Below, in pieces: positions 54,029 through 62,133 of a stretch of 64,000 bases of DNA; within the stretch, counting starts at the first letter, position 1; each line of letters begins with the position of its first letter. This stretch comes from Romboutsia ilealis (lineage in GTDB: Bacteria; Bacillota; Clostridia; Peptostreptococcales; Peptostreptococcaceae). The translations under genes and the position numbers were made by a program. The stretch lies in the NCBI RefSeq assembly GCF_900015215.1, contig NZ_LN555523.1, positions 2,174,381 through 2,238,380 of the forward strand, read 5' to 3'. Below the pieces are notes generated by a model, which saw only the letters and a program-made list of their open reading frames with translations, did not search any database and was not told the origin of the DNA.

Positions 54029-54280
54029 ATGAATAGATATACAAAAATAATCAATATGATGGATAGTTATTATACTAAGGATTACGAAAAAACTAAAAAG
54101 AACATAACTAAAGTTAGAGAAGTTAGAGAAGAAACAGTTAGAAAATTCTTCTTACAAGGTGACTGTGAAGTTCTAGTAGTATTCGAAGAAACAGGAAGGG
54201 AAATACTTATAGATGATTTTTCTTCTGATGAAGATATAAGAAAGTATCTTGGACCTAAATTTATAAATAAAAAAAGATAA
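54029..54280 (+). CDS. Small uncharacterised protein
   Basis: 83 residues, charged, with no signal or membrane helix: YTKDYEKTKKNITKVREVRE is a likely helix, then VLVVFEETGREILIDDF strands and a basic end. GGAGGTATTTT in front of the ATG and its own terminator support it as a real gene. No family recognised. It is divergent from the YkgJ-type gene across 85 bp. Confidence 0.7.
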   Translation: MNRYTKIINMMDSYYTKDYEKTKKNITKVREVREETVRKFFLQGDCEVLVVFEETGREILIDDFSSDEDIRKYLGPKFINKKR

Positions 54281-54369
54281 TATTTTTATATAATTAATGT
54301 ATAAATTTAAATTCTGGGTCAATAATATTAATGTAAAATTAAATATTTAACTCAATCTCCCCCAATTTT

Positions 54370-54402
54370 GAGCCTTTGTTTCCCCCAACAGAGGCTCTTT
54401 TT
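54370..54402 (+). terminator. Terminator after the 83-residue gene
   Basis: A stem GAGCCTTTGTT/AACAGAGGCTC (one G-U pair), loop TCCCCC, then TTTTT. Confidence 0.85.
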
Positions 54403-54466
54403 ATATTAAATTTATAAAATATAATGTATAATACTATCTTATAACGAACTTAAAAGAGGTGATTAC

Positions 54467-54796
54467 ATGCTAAATATAGGAAAACTATGCTTAGATACTG
54501 ACTTTAATTTTAGAATTATAAGAGAAGAAGATAATGATATAGATTTATTCATAGATATAAATTATCGTAGTCTAGATATCGATACTAATGAAGATAGTTT
54601 CTTTAATTCTAGGATACAATTTCCTTATGTTAGATCATTAATACTTAGAATAAATAAGGAAAGTAATATAATGACTGTTCATTTAATGAGGGATATAGAT
54701 TTATTTTCTGCTTTTGCTAACTTTGAAATTAATTATGATAACTGTATAATAAATATAAAAAATGACTTTGAAAAAGTTAGAATGTTTAAATCTTAA
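54467..54796 (+). CDS. Small uncharacterised protein
   Basis: 109 residues, acidic, with alternating strands such as FRIIREEDNDIDLFIDINY and VRSLILRINKESN. No signal, membrane helix or known motif. A good ribosome site (AAAGAGGTGATTAC) and a GC-rich terminator right after it support translation. The function is not known. Confidence 0.68.
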   Translation: MLNIGKLCLDTDFNFRIIREEDNDIDLFIDINYRSLDIDTNEDSFFNSRIQFPYVRSLILRINKESNIMTVHLMRDIDLFSAFANFEINYDNCIINIKNDFEKVRMFKS

Positions 54797-54817
54797 TTTT
54801 AAATACAACTAAAAAAT

Positions 54818-54842
54818 AAGGGGGCCTTAATAGGCCCCTTTT
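54818..54842 (+). terminator. Terminator after the 109-residue gene
   Basis: A GC-rich stem GGGGCC/GGCCCC extended by A-T pairs, with a U-tract TTTTAT. Confidence 0.85.
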
Positions 54843-54913
54843 ATATAAACTATATTATTTATATTTTAATCATGTTGAAATTTATATGTTAATTAAATTC
54901 ATTTTTCAGAATA

Positions 54914-57562
54914 TTATGCATTTTGTTCAGCTATTTTTTTTTCCTCTTTCTTTACTGAAGACTTAGTCTTATATATATCTTTATATATTTGAACTAATTC
55001 ACTCACTAATGGTAATCTTGGGTTAGCTGGAGTACATTGATCATCAAATGCATCTAAAGCTAATCTCTCTATAGCTGCTAAATAAGTATCTTCTTCTATT
55101 CCGCATGCTTGTATAGTCATTGGCATATTTAATTCTTTCATTAAATTTCTTACGGCTTCAACTAAGCTCTTAACACCTTCTTCTGTAGTATCAGCTTTTA
55201 ATCCTAAAGATTTTGCAATCTCAGCATATTTCTTATCTGCTACAAATGACTTATATTTTGGGAATGCTGCAAACTTACTTGGCATAGTAGCATTATATTC
55301 TATTACATGAGGTAATAATATTGCATTTGCTCTACCATGTGGTATATGGAATTCTGATCCTAACTTATGAGCTAGTGAATGATTAACACCTAAGAATGCA
55401 TTTGCAAATGCCATACCTGCTATACAAGAAGCATTGTGCATTTTTTCTCTTGCTTCTTTTCCTTCTGCTGTATTAGCTCCCTTGTATGATTTTGGTAAGT
55501 ATTCAAATACCATTTGTATAGCCTTCATAGCTAAAGCATCTGTATAATCAGTTGCCATTATAGAAACATAAGCTTCTATAGCATGAGTTAATACATCTAA
55601 CCCTGTATCTGCAGTAACAGCTGCTGGTACAGACATTACGAATGTAGGATCTATTATAGCTACATCTGGAGTTAACTCATAATCAGCTAAAGGATATTTT
55701 ATATTGTTTACTTTGTCAGTTATAACCGCGAAAGATGTAACCTCTGATCCTGTACCTGAAGTAGTTGGTATAGCTACCATCTTAGCTATTCTTCCTAATT
55801 TAGGGAATTTATATATTCTTTTTCTTATATCCATAAACTTAAGTCTTAAATCTTCAAAATCTGCATCTTGATTTTCATAGAATAACCACATACCTTTAGC
55901 AGCATCCATTGCAGATCCTCCACCTAAAGCTATTATAGTATCTGGCTTGAATTTTCTCATCGCTTCAGCACCATTTAATACTGTGTCTACAGATGGATCT
56001 GGCTCTACATCAGCAAATACATCTATCATAACTGGATTTCTTCTTTTTCTTAAGTGGTACTCTAATTTTTCAACGTATCCTAATTGAGCCATAGTTCTAT
56101 CAGTAACTATCATTACTCTTTCAACGTCAGGTAACTTTTCTAAATATTGAACTGAACCAACTTCATGATATATTCTTTCAGGTACTTTAAACCATTGCAT
56201 ATTTACTCTCCTTTTAGTAACCTTTTTAACATTTATTAAGTTTACTGCTGATACGTTATCTGTAGTAGAGTTATTCCCCATAGATCCACACCCTAAAGTT
56301 AATGATGGCGTGTTCACGTTATATATATCTCCTATAGCACCATGAGTAGAAGGTGCGTTTACTAATAATCTTCCTGTTCTTACTTTTTGACTAAATTCTA
56401 ATATTATATCATCATTATTTGAGTGTATAACAGCTGAATGTCCTAATCCTCCAAACTCAGTCATATCTACACATCTTTGTATTCCTTCTTGAGCATCTTT
56501 TACTTTTATACATGCAAGTACTGGACTTAATTTTTCTTTAGATAATGGATAATCTATTCCTACTCCACCTATTTCAGCTACTAACATTTTAGCATCTTTA
56601 GGCACTTCAAAACCTGCCATTTGAGCTATTTTATATGGTGTTTGCCCAACTATATTAGGATTTAAAGATTTTGTTTCTGGATTTATTACTGTTTTTTCTA
56701 ATAGTTCTTTTTCTTTTCCATCAACAAAGTAGCAATTATAAGCCTTCATTAATCCTACTACTTCATCATATACACTTTCTTCTACTATAACAGCTTGCTC
56801 TGATGCACATATCATTCCATTATCGAAAGTTTTAGATAATATTAAATCGTTTACTGCTTGCTTTATATCTGCTGATTTTTCTATAAAACATGGTACGTTA
56901 CCTGCTCCAACCCCTAAAGCTGGTTTTCCTGAAGAGTAAGCTGATTTAACCATTCCCGGTCCACCTGTTGCTAATATTAAAGATACTCCATTATGTTTCA
57001 TAAGTGCACTTGATGCTTCTAAAGATGGTTCTTCTATCCATTGAATACAATTTTTTGGTGCTCCTGCATCTATAGCTGCATCTCTTAATATTCTTGCAGC
57101 TTCTGATGAACATTTCTGAGCTGATGGGTGGAAACTAAATATTATTGGATTTCTTCCTTTTATCGATATTAATGCTTTAAACATAGTAGTTGAAGTTGGG
57201 TTAGTTACTGGAGTAACACCTGCTACAACTCCTATTGGCTCTGCAACCATCATATATCCTTCTTCATCATTTTCTTCAATTATACCAACTGTTTTTGTAT
57301 ACTTTATACTATTATAAATATATTCTGTTGCGAATATATTTTTTGTAACCTTATCTTCAAATACCCCTCTATTTGTTTCTTCTACTGCCATCTTAGCTAA
57401 CTCTATGTGCTTGTCTAAACCTGCCTTAGCCATTGCAGAAACTATTTTATCAATTGCTTCTTGGTCTAGCTTTAACATTTCATTTTTTGCCTCGTTAGCT
57501 TTTGTAACTAAATCATCAATCATGTTATCTACACTAAATTCTGGATTTAAATTTTTACTCAT
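54914..57562 (-). CDS. adhE: Bifunctional acetaldehyde-CoA/alcohol dehydrogenase
   Basis: Reduces acetyl-CoA to acetaldehyde and then ethanol, oxidising two NADH. 882 residues. The N-terminal ALDH half has TPVTNPTSTTMFKALISIKG and the catalytic Cys in FDNGMICASEQ (near 252). The C-terminal iron ADH half has IALGGGSAMDAAKGMW and the Fe ligands in GLDVLTHAIEA and GVNHSLAHKLG, then HGRANAILLPHV. All are complete. The enzyme forms spirosomes in relatives. Promoter and Rex-like operator are at 57602-57663. Start after AAGGGGGAATATACAT. Confidence 0.97.
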   Translation of the reverse strand: MSKNLNPEFSVDNMIDDLVTKANEAKNEMLKLDQEAIDKIVSAMAKAGLDKHIELAKMAVEETNRGVFEDKVTKNIFATEYIYNSIKYTKTVGIIEENDEEGYMMVAEPIGVVAGVTPVTNPTSTTMFKALISIKGRNPIIFSFHPSAQKCSSEAARILRDAAIDAGAPKNCIQWIEEPSLEASSALMKHNGVSLILATGGPGMVKSAYSSGKPALGVGAGNVPCFIEKSADIKQAVNDLILSKTFDNGMICASEQAVIVEESVYDEVVGLMKAYNCYFVDGKEKELLEKTVINPETKSLNPNIVGQTPYKIAQMAGFEVPKDAKMLVAEIGGVGIDYPLSKEKLSPVLACIKVKDAQEGIQRCVDMTEFGGLGHSAVIHSNNDDIILEFSQKVRTGRLLVNAPSTHGAIGDIYNVNTPSLTLGCGSMGNNSTTDNVSAVNLINVKKVTKRRVNMQWFKVPERIYHEVGSVQYLEKLPDVERVMIVTDRTMAQLGYVEKLEYHLRKRRNPVMIDVFADVEPDPSVDTVLNGAEAMRKFKPDTIIALGGGSAMDAAKGMWLFYENQDADFEDLRLKFMDIRKRIYKFPKLGRIAKMVAIPTTSGTGSEVTSFAVITDKVNNIKYPLADYELTPDVAIIDPTFVMSVPAAVTADTGLDVLTHAIEAYVSIMATDYTDALAMKAIQMVFEYLPKSYKGANTAEGKEAREKMHNASCIAGMAFANAFLGVNHSLAHKLGSEFHIPHGRANAILLPHVIEYNATMPSKFAAFPKYKSFVADKKYAEIAKSLGLKADTTEEGVKSLVEAVRNLMKELNMPMTIQACGIEEDTYLAAIERLALDAFDDQCTPANPRLPLVSELVQIYKDIYKTKSSVKKEEKKIAEQNA

Positions 57563-57601
57563 ATGTATATTCCCCCTTGAAATAATTTTATGTAAAAAAC
57601 T

Positions 57602-57619
57602 ATGTTAGTTAATTAACAA
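57602..57619 (-). promoter_or_regulatory. Rex-like operator of adhE
   Basis: Minus strand TTGTTAATTAACTAACAT, against the Rex consensus TTGTTAANNNNTTAACAA (12 of 14 fixed positions agree). It lies just downstream of the -10 box, over the expected start of transcription, where binding would block expression. Rex is released at a high NADH/NAD+ ratio. Confidence 0.7.
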
Positions 57620-57634
57620 ACTTGATATATTTAA

Positions 57635-57663
57635 ATATTATCTTATGTACCTAACATTGTCAA
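57635..57663 (-). promoter_or_regulatory. Sigma-A promoter of adhE
   Basis: On the minus strand TTGACA (57658-57663), a 17-bp spacer and TAATAT (57635-57640). The start point should fall near 57628, about 65 bp before the ATG. Confidence 0.8.
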
Positions 57664-57879
57664 CATCTTTTCTTTATTTAATATAAAGGAAAATGTTTTT
57701 ATTTTATTCTTAAGTATTTTAATTGTATTTTATAGTATGTTTTAAAATAAAAAAGATATAATTAATTTTTAAGCAATTATTTATTTCTTATTTTGCGCCA
57801 ATATATATTCCCATAATTCTTAATATTTTTATGAGTTTATAATACATAATAAAATCATTATAAATATAATAAATGAATT
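57664..57879. other. AT-rich stretch between adhE promoter and DUF4230 gene
   Basis: About 215 bases with no recognisable ORF, RNA gene or repeat. No clear terminator for the DUF4230 gene was seen here. Confidence 0.4.
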
Positions 57880-58476
57880 TTATTTAAAATTTATAACTAC
57901 TTCTTTATATCCAATTCCCTTTAATATATTTTCTATACTTATCTTTGTATTTTTTTGTATCTCTTCCATAAACCCTTCACTTATAATTTTTTCTTCATAT
58001 TCCTTTTTGCAGTTACTTATCTCATCTAATGCCTCTTGTATATCTAACTTATTAAATATTGAGTTTTTAATATCATAAACATATATGTTTTCATCATCTA
58101 TATAATGGTCTAAAATTTGACATTTTTTAATTTCTATTAATATTTCATCTCCCGTATTACTTACTACCTCTATATCTTCCGGTTTTACACCTCCATTTAT
58201 TATTCCGTTATACTTTATAATAAATGATTTTTCCGTAAAAGGTATTTTTATATTACTAATACTTTTATCTTTTTTTATTTCTACAATATTACTATAATTA
58301 TATTTTACAGTACTTATATCTAATACTTGGCTTAAGGTATTTATTACTTTTATATTATCTTTATATATACTTTCTTTTTTATATTTATTAGATATAAAAT
58401 ATATTCCACTTATTAATAATATTAAAAATAGAAACAATATAAGTGCTTTATTAATTTTTTTTTGTTTTTGTAACAC
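57880..58476 (-). CDS. DUF4230 membrane-anchored protein
   Basis: 198 residues. A basic N-terminus and one membrane helix (about 11-28) are followed by an outer domain that fits DUF4230: a strand region ending FIIKYNGIINGGVKPEDIEV, a CQILDHYID turn, then helices IQEALDEISNCKKEYEEKI and a closing GYKEVVINF. Function unknown in the family. The start is GTG with AAGGAGGAATTTAT upstream; an overlapping ATG is in another frame. Confidence 0.72.
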   Translation of the reverse strand: MLQKQKKINKALILFLFLILLISGIYFISNKYKKESIYKDNIKVINTLSQVLDISTVKYNYSNIVEIKKDKSISNIKIPFTEKSFIIKYNGIINGGVKPEDIEVVSNTGDEILIEIKKCQILDHYIDDENIYVYDIKNSIFNKLDIQEALDEISNCKKEYEEKIISEGFMEEIQKNTKISIENILKGIGYKEVVINFK

Positions 58477-58616
58477 ATAAATTCCTCCTTTTGGTATAAT
58501 GTTTTTGTTATTAATAAATATACTTTTGGTATAAACTAAAATATGATAATTATAATTAAATTAAGTCTTGAATATTTATAGAACTATTTTAATTATATTC
58601 TGGAAGGAGAAATAAA

Positions 58617-59519
58617 ATGAGTTTATTAGTTTTCGGACATAAGAATCCAGATACAGATTCTATATGTTCTTCAATTGCTTTATCGCATTTAAAAAATCAA
58701 TTAGGTTTCGAAGCCAAGCCTTATGCTTTAGGAGAAGTAAGAAAAGAAGCTCAATTTGCTCTAAATTACTTCAAGGTAGACGCACCTGAGTTATTAACAG
58801 ATGCAAAAAACAAAGATGTTGTTTTAGTTGACCATAATGAACTTGCTCAAACTGCTGATGGTATAGAAGAGGCTAACATAGTTGAGATTGTAGACCACCA
58901 TAAAGTTGAAATAAGCACTGAGGTACCTATATCTATAAGAGTTATGCCTGTTGGATGTACATGTACTATAATATATCAAATGTATAAAGAAAATAATGTA
59001 GAAGTTCCTTACGAAATAGCTGGTCTTTTATTATCTGCTATATTATCAGATACATTATTATTCAAATCTCCAACTACTACTGAAATGGACAAGTTAGCTT
59101 GTGAAGAATTAAGTAAAATAGCAAACGTTGATATAGAAAGCTATGCTATGGAAATGTTCAAAGCTGGTACATCTTTAGATGAATTTAGTATAGAAGAAAT
59201 AGTTAATATGGACTTTAAAGAGTTTGATATGAGCGGAAAAAGAGTTGGTATCGGACAAGTATTCACTTTAGATATAGATTCTATACTTGCTAAAAAAGAT
59301 GATTTCTTAGCACATATAAACTCAACTGACTATGATGTATTAGTACTAGCTATAACTGACATAATAAAAGAAGGTTCTTATTTAATATACAAAGCTGGAG
59401 ATAAAGTAATCTCTGATGCATTTAGCGTAGATGCATCTCAAGGTGTATTTGCAGAAGGTGTTGTTTCTAGAAAGAAACAATTAGTTCCAAACTTAACTAC
59501 AGCAATTAAAAATATATAG
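58617..59519 (+). CDS. ppaC: Manganese-dependent inorganic pyrophosphatase (PpaC)
   Basis: A cytosolic family II pyrophosphatase of the DHH/DHHA2 type that removes PPi from biosynthesis. 300 residues. It has the metal-ligand motifs GHKNPDTDSICSS (His8, Asp12, Asp14), VLVDHNE and IVDHHKVE. The C-terminal DHHA2 domain carries SRKKQLVP. The CBS domains found in some clostridial forms are absent. Start after CTGGAAGGAGAAATAAA. Single gene with a terminator. Confidence 0.94.
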   Translation: MSLLVFGHKNPDTDSICSSIALSHLKNQLGFEAKPYALGEVRKEAQFALNYFKVDAPELLTDAKNKDVVLVDHNELAQTADGIEEANIVEIVDHHKVEISTEVPISIRVMPVGCTCTIIYQMYKENNVEVPYEIAGLLLSAILSDTLLFKSPTTTEMDKLACEELSKIANVDIESYAMEMFKAGTSLDEFSIEEIVNMDFKEFDMSGKRVGIGQVFTLDIDSILAKKDDFLAHINSTDYDVLVLAITDIIKEGSYLIYKAGDKVISDAFSVDASQGVFAEGVVSRKKQLVPNLTTAIKNI

Positions 59520-59520
59520 T

Positions 59521-59550
59521 AAAAAAGGAAGGTAAATACCTTCCTTTTTT
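59521..59550 (+). terminator. Terminator after ppaC
   Basis: A perfect 14-bp stem AAAAAAGGAAGGTA/TACCTTCCTTTTTT with a 2-nt loop, directly after the stop. Confidence 0.9.
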
Positions 59551-59722
59551 TGTATAATTTTCATTTAATTTCTTAACCAAATCATTAGCGTAGGTTAAAT
59601 TTTTAGGTTTAAAACATTAACTGCTTTTTACTATATATGTTTTTTAGGATTTATCTATATTATTTTAAAACAAAGTAATCAGATTGTAAATAGTTTATTT
59701 AATGTAATAACTTAGAAATAAA

Positions 59723-60247
59723 TTACATTTTTTCTACATCTGAATAATCTTCACCAAAAGTCTCAACAGTTACATTTTTCATAACTTGTGGAGTCTTTGG
59801 CTTGTCTGCTCTATCAGTAGCAGTTGTAGCTATTTCATTAACTACATCCATACCTTCTATTACTCTACCAAATGCAGCATATTGACCGTCTAAGTGTGGA
59901 GAGTTTTTGTGCATTATAAAGAATTGAGAACCTGCTGAGTTAGGAGCCATAGTTCTAGCCATAGATAATACTCCAGCTTCATGCTTTAAATTATTAGTAA
60001 ACCCATTGCCTCTGAATTCACCTTTTATAGAATATCCTGGTCCTCCCATTCCATTTCCATTAGGACATCCACCTTGTATCATAAATCCTTCTATTACTCT
60101 GTGGAACCCTACTCCATTGTAGAATCCTTGATTTACTAATGTTACGAAGTTTTTAACAGTATTAGGAGCTATATGTGGATATAACTCTGCTACTATTTTC
60201 TTTCCATTTTCCATTTCTATCGTTACTATAGGATTTTTCTTTTCCAT
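59723..60247 (-). CDS. Cyclophilin-type peptidyl-prolyl isomerase
   Basis: 174 residues in the cytosol: a single cyclophilin domain that speeds cis-trans turnover of prolyl bonds. FHRVIEGFMIQGGCPNG holds the catalytic Arg and Phe, then MARTMAPNSAGSQFFIMH, LDGQYAAFGRVIEG. Complete. No signal peptide. Start after AAAGGAAAATATAAAC. Confidence 0.93.
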   Translation of the reverse strand: MEKKNPIVTIEMENGKKIVAELYPHIAPNTVKNFVTLVNQGFYNGVGFHRVIEGFMIQGGCPNGNGMGGPGYSIKGEFRGNGFTNNLKHEAGVLSMARTMAPNSAGSQFFIMHKNSPHLDGQYAAFGRVIEGMDVVNEIATTATDRADKPKTPQVMKNVTVETFGEDYSDVEKM

Positions 60248-60462
60248 GTTTATATTTTCCTTTCATTTTCATTTGATTTTAATATATGTATATATTATAT
60301 ACCATATTTTATTAATTTTTACATAAAATTTCATATTGTTAATGTATCTAATTGAATAGCTTAACTATTCTATTCAATAAATTTATACTAACTATATTCA
60401 TTATACAATCTGTTATAAAATACTTAATATAATTTGTCCATAAATTCACTAAATTATAAATA

Positions 60463-60650
60463 TAAAAAATTCGCTTCGCTTGAGCGACGTGTCGGCGAAA
60501 CACTTCATGTCGCCAACGACTTCGTATGTTGCTTGAACCACTGCGTGGGCGAAGTATTTTTACGCTCAACACCAATTTATTGATATTACCTACATTCAGA
60601 ATTTATCCACATTTTTTTAAGTATTATAATATCCTTAAGCGTAAAAAAGC
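60463..60650 (-). repeat. Dispersed intergenic repeat, copy D
   Basis: The longest copy: the full core at 60466-60525, a diverged second part with TTGCTTGAACC, and the module of about 90 bp shared with copy B. The module is bounded by inverted TTTTTACGCT (60557-60566) and AGCGTAAAAA (60638-60647). The right end runs into the terminator hairpin GCTACTA/TAGTAGC of the AAA-ATPase gene. Confidence 0.78.
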
Positions 60651-60670
60651 TACTAAATTAATAGTAGCTT
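60643..60670 (-). terminator. Terminator after the AAA-ATPase gene
   Basis: Minus strand: stem AGCTACTA/TAGTAGCT with a loop of about 6 nt, then TTTTTT, immediately after the stop. The U-tract is also the end of repeat copy D. Confidence 0.8.
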
Positions 60671-61262
60671 ATTTTTCGTCATCATTTAATTGTATAGTTT
60701 CTTGATAATCAACACCTAATAAGTCTAGTATTTGGCTAGCTCTTTCCTTTGTTGATCCTTTTACTTCTATATAGTTAACATTTTCTGCCTTTAAGAAGCT
60801 TAATATAGCATCATCTATTTGAAGTGCTATATCTTCATCTTGCCATCTAACTCCATCTTGTATATATCCAAATTCTCTAGGAACATAAATTATCATATCA
60901 TAGTTTTGTATATCTTCTATAGCTAGGCAGTATAAATCTTTTAATATTTGTATTTCCTTTTTTGTTCTTTCTTTGTTTCCTAACATGAATCTTCCGTATA
61001 TGTAAGGTACAAATGTTGCGTAATCAGTAAGAGCATAATCAAATACTGATAGCTCATCCTCTAATTTCTTTTGGCCTAAGTAGATTCCATATTGTTCAGA
61101 TATAGTTTCTATCATACCTTTATCTTTTAAGTATTCCGTTGAATACTCTAGGGCATAACCTGCATTTAATCCAGCTATTTTCATCTCAACATATAAATGC
61201 TGTATTAATGTAGTCTTACCACATCTTGGTCCACCTAAAACTGCTATTCTCTTAGTTGCCAT
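60669..61262 (-). CDS. AAA-type ATP-binding protein (AAA_28-like)
   Basis: 197 residues with a P-loop GPRCGKTTL (Walker A, residues 11-19) at the N-terminus. The lid and base regions fit the AAA_28 or NadR-like kinase group: ALEYSTEYLKDKG, LTDYATFVPYIYG, MIIYVPREFGYIQDGVRWQ. It may be a small-molecule or nucleotide kinase; the substrate is unknown. The ribosome site is weak (GGAGTTGAT). Single gene, with its terminator joined to repeat copy D. Confidence 0.72.
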   Translation of the reverse strand: MATKRIAVLGGPRCGKTTLIQHLYVEMKIAGLNAGYALEYSTEYLKDKGMIETISEQYGIYLGQKKLEDELSVFDYALTDYATFVPYIYGRFMLGNKERTKKEIQILKDLYCLAIEDIQNYDMIIYVPREFGYIQDGVRWQDEDIALQIDDAILSFLKAENVNYIEVKGSTKERASQILDLLGVDYQETIQLNDDEK

Positions 61263-61363
61263 AATTTATATCAACTCCATATATTTTTTCTAAATTTAAA
61301 GAACTTTTATATTATACTAACATTTAGAAGTTTATTCAATATTTTTAATATAATTCTATTTAT

Positions 61364-62116
61364 TTACATAGAAATGTTCAGATTTTTACCTATCTCATAT
61401 CCTTCGTAGTATATTTGCTTACAAAATTCTTTTTCAAATCTTAAAGTATCATCTTTATCAAATACAGTTTTAGGTCTAACAATTATTATATTATCTTCAT
61501 TGCAAATATTTTTAATTTCATCTGGCAATGTATAATCATGTTTCATTGATATAACTATAATTTTATCTAATTTTTGGTTTAATAGTGGATTTAATAAAGT
61601 ATTATTAACTAATCCTCCATCAAGATTATATCCATTATATAAACCTTCACTTAAATCCTTCATAAATTGATTATGTAATCCCATTGTACCTTGTGGATTA
61701 AATGGAAGTAGTGAACTATATTTTATACTTTTTAAACCTTCTTCTTTATTTAATTCTGATATATTTACTATTTTCTCTTTTGGTAATTTGTTTTCTATAT
61801 TTATATAGTTTACATAAAAGTCAGGATTTGCTGTACTTTTATAATCAATATTAGATAAAACTTCGATTATAGACGAATTATCCACAGTTTTATCCACGAT
61901 TTTTATAGAATGTTCAATATGAGCATCAATATCTGTCCACATTTCTTCTAACTTTTCAACATTATTTGTGAATATAAAATATCCATTTACTGCACCTATC
62001 GAAGTTCCTGATATAGCATTAAATTTATTTATACCTCTATCATATAAAGCCTTTATAACCCCTGCTTGATAAGCTCCTTTGGCTCCACCACCACAAAGAC
62101 ATAATCCTATATTCAA
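61364..62116 (-). CDS. Patatin-like phospholipase
   Basis: 250 residues with the Ser-Asp dyad of the patatin family: oxyanion loop GGGAKGAYQAG at residues 9-19, GTSIGAVNG with the nucleophile Ser39, and the DGGLVNN block with the catalytic Asp. Cytosolic, no signal peptide. Substrate is probably a phospholipid or lysophospholipid. The start is TTG after AAGGAGGAATGAGAT. It lies 17 bp after the aminopeptidase gene, same direction. Confidence 0.9.
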   Translation of the reverse strand: MNIGLCLCGGGAKGAYQAGVIKALYDRGINKFNAISGTSIGAVNGYFIFTNNVEKLEEMWTDIDAHIEHSIKIVDKTVDNSSIIEVLSNIDYKSTANPDFYVNYINIENKLPKEKIVNISELNKEEGLKSIKYSSLLPFNPQGTMGLHNQFMKDLSEGLYNGYNLDGGLVNNTLLNPLLNQKLDKIIVISMKHDYTLPDEIKNICNEDNIIIVRPKTVFDKDDTLRFEKEFCKQIYYEGYEIGKNLNISM

Positions 62117-62133
62117 ATCTCATTCCTCCTTAA

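Noticed and set aside
60348..60575. 75-residue minus-strand ORF in repeat copy D
   Set aside because: It is made of the repeat and flanking AT-rich bases, has no ribosome site, and contains an Arg-rich stretch that comes only from the repeat core. Other copies do not keep the frame.
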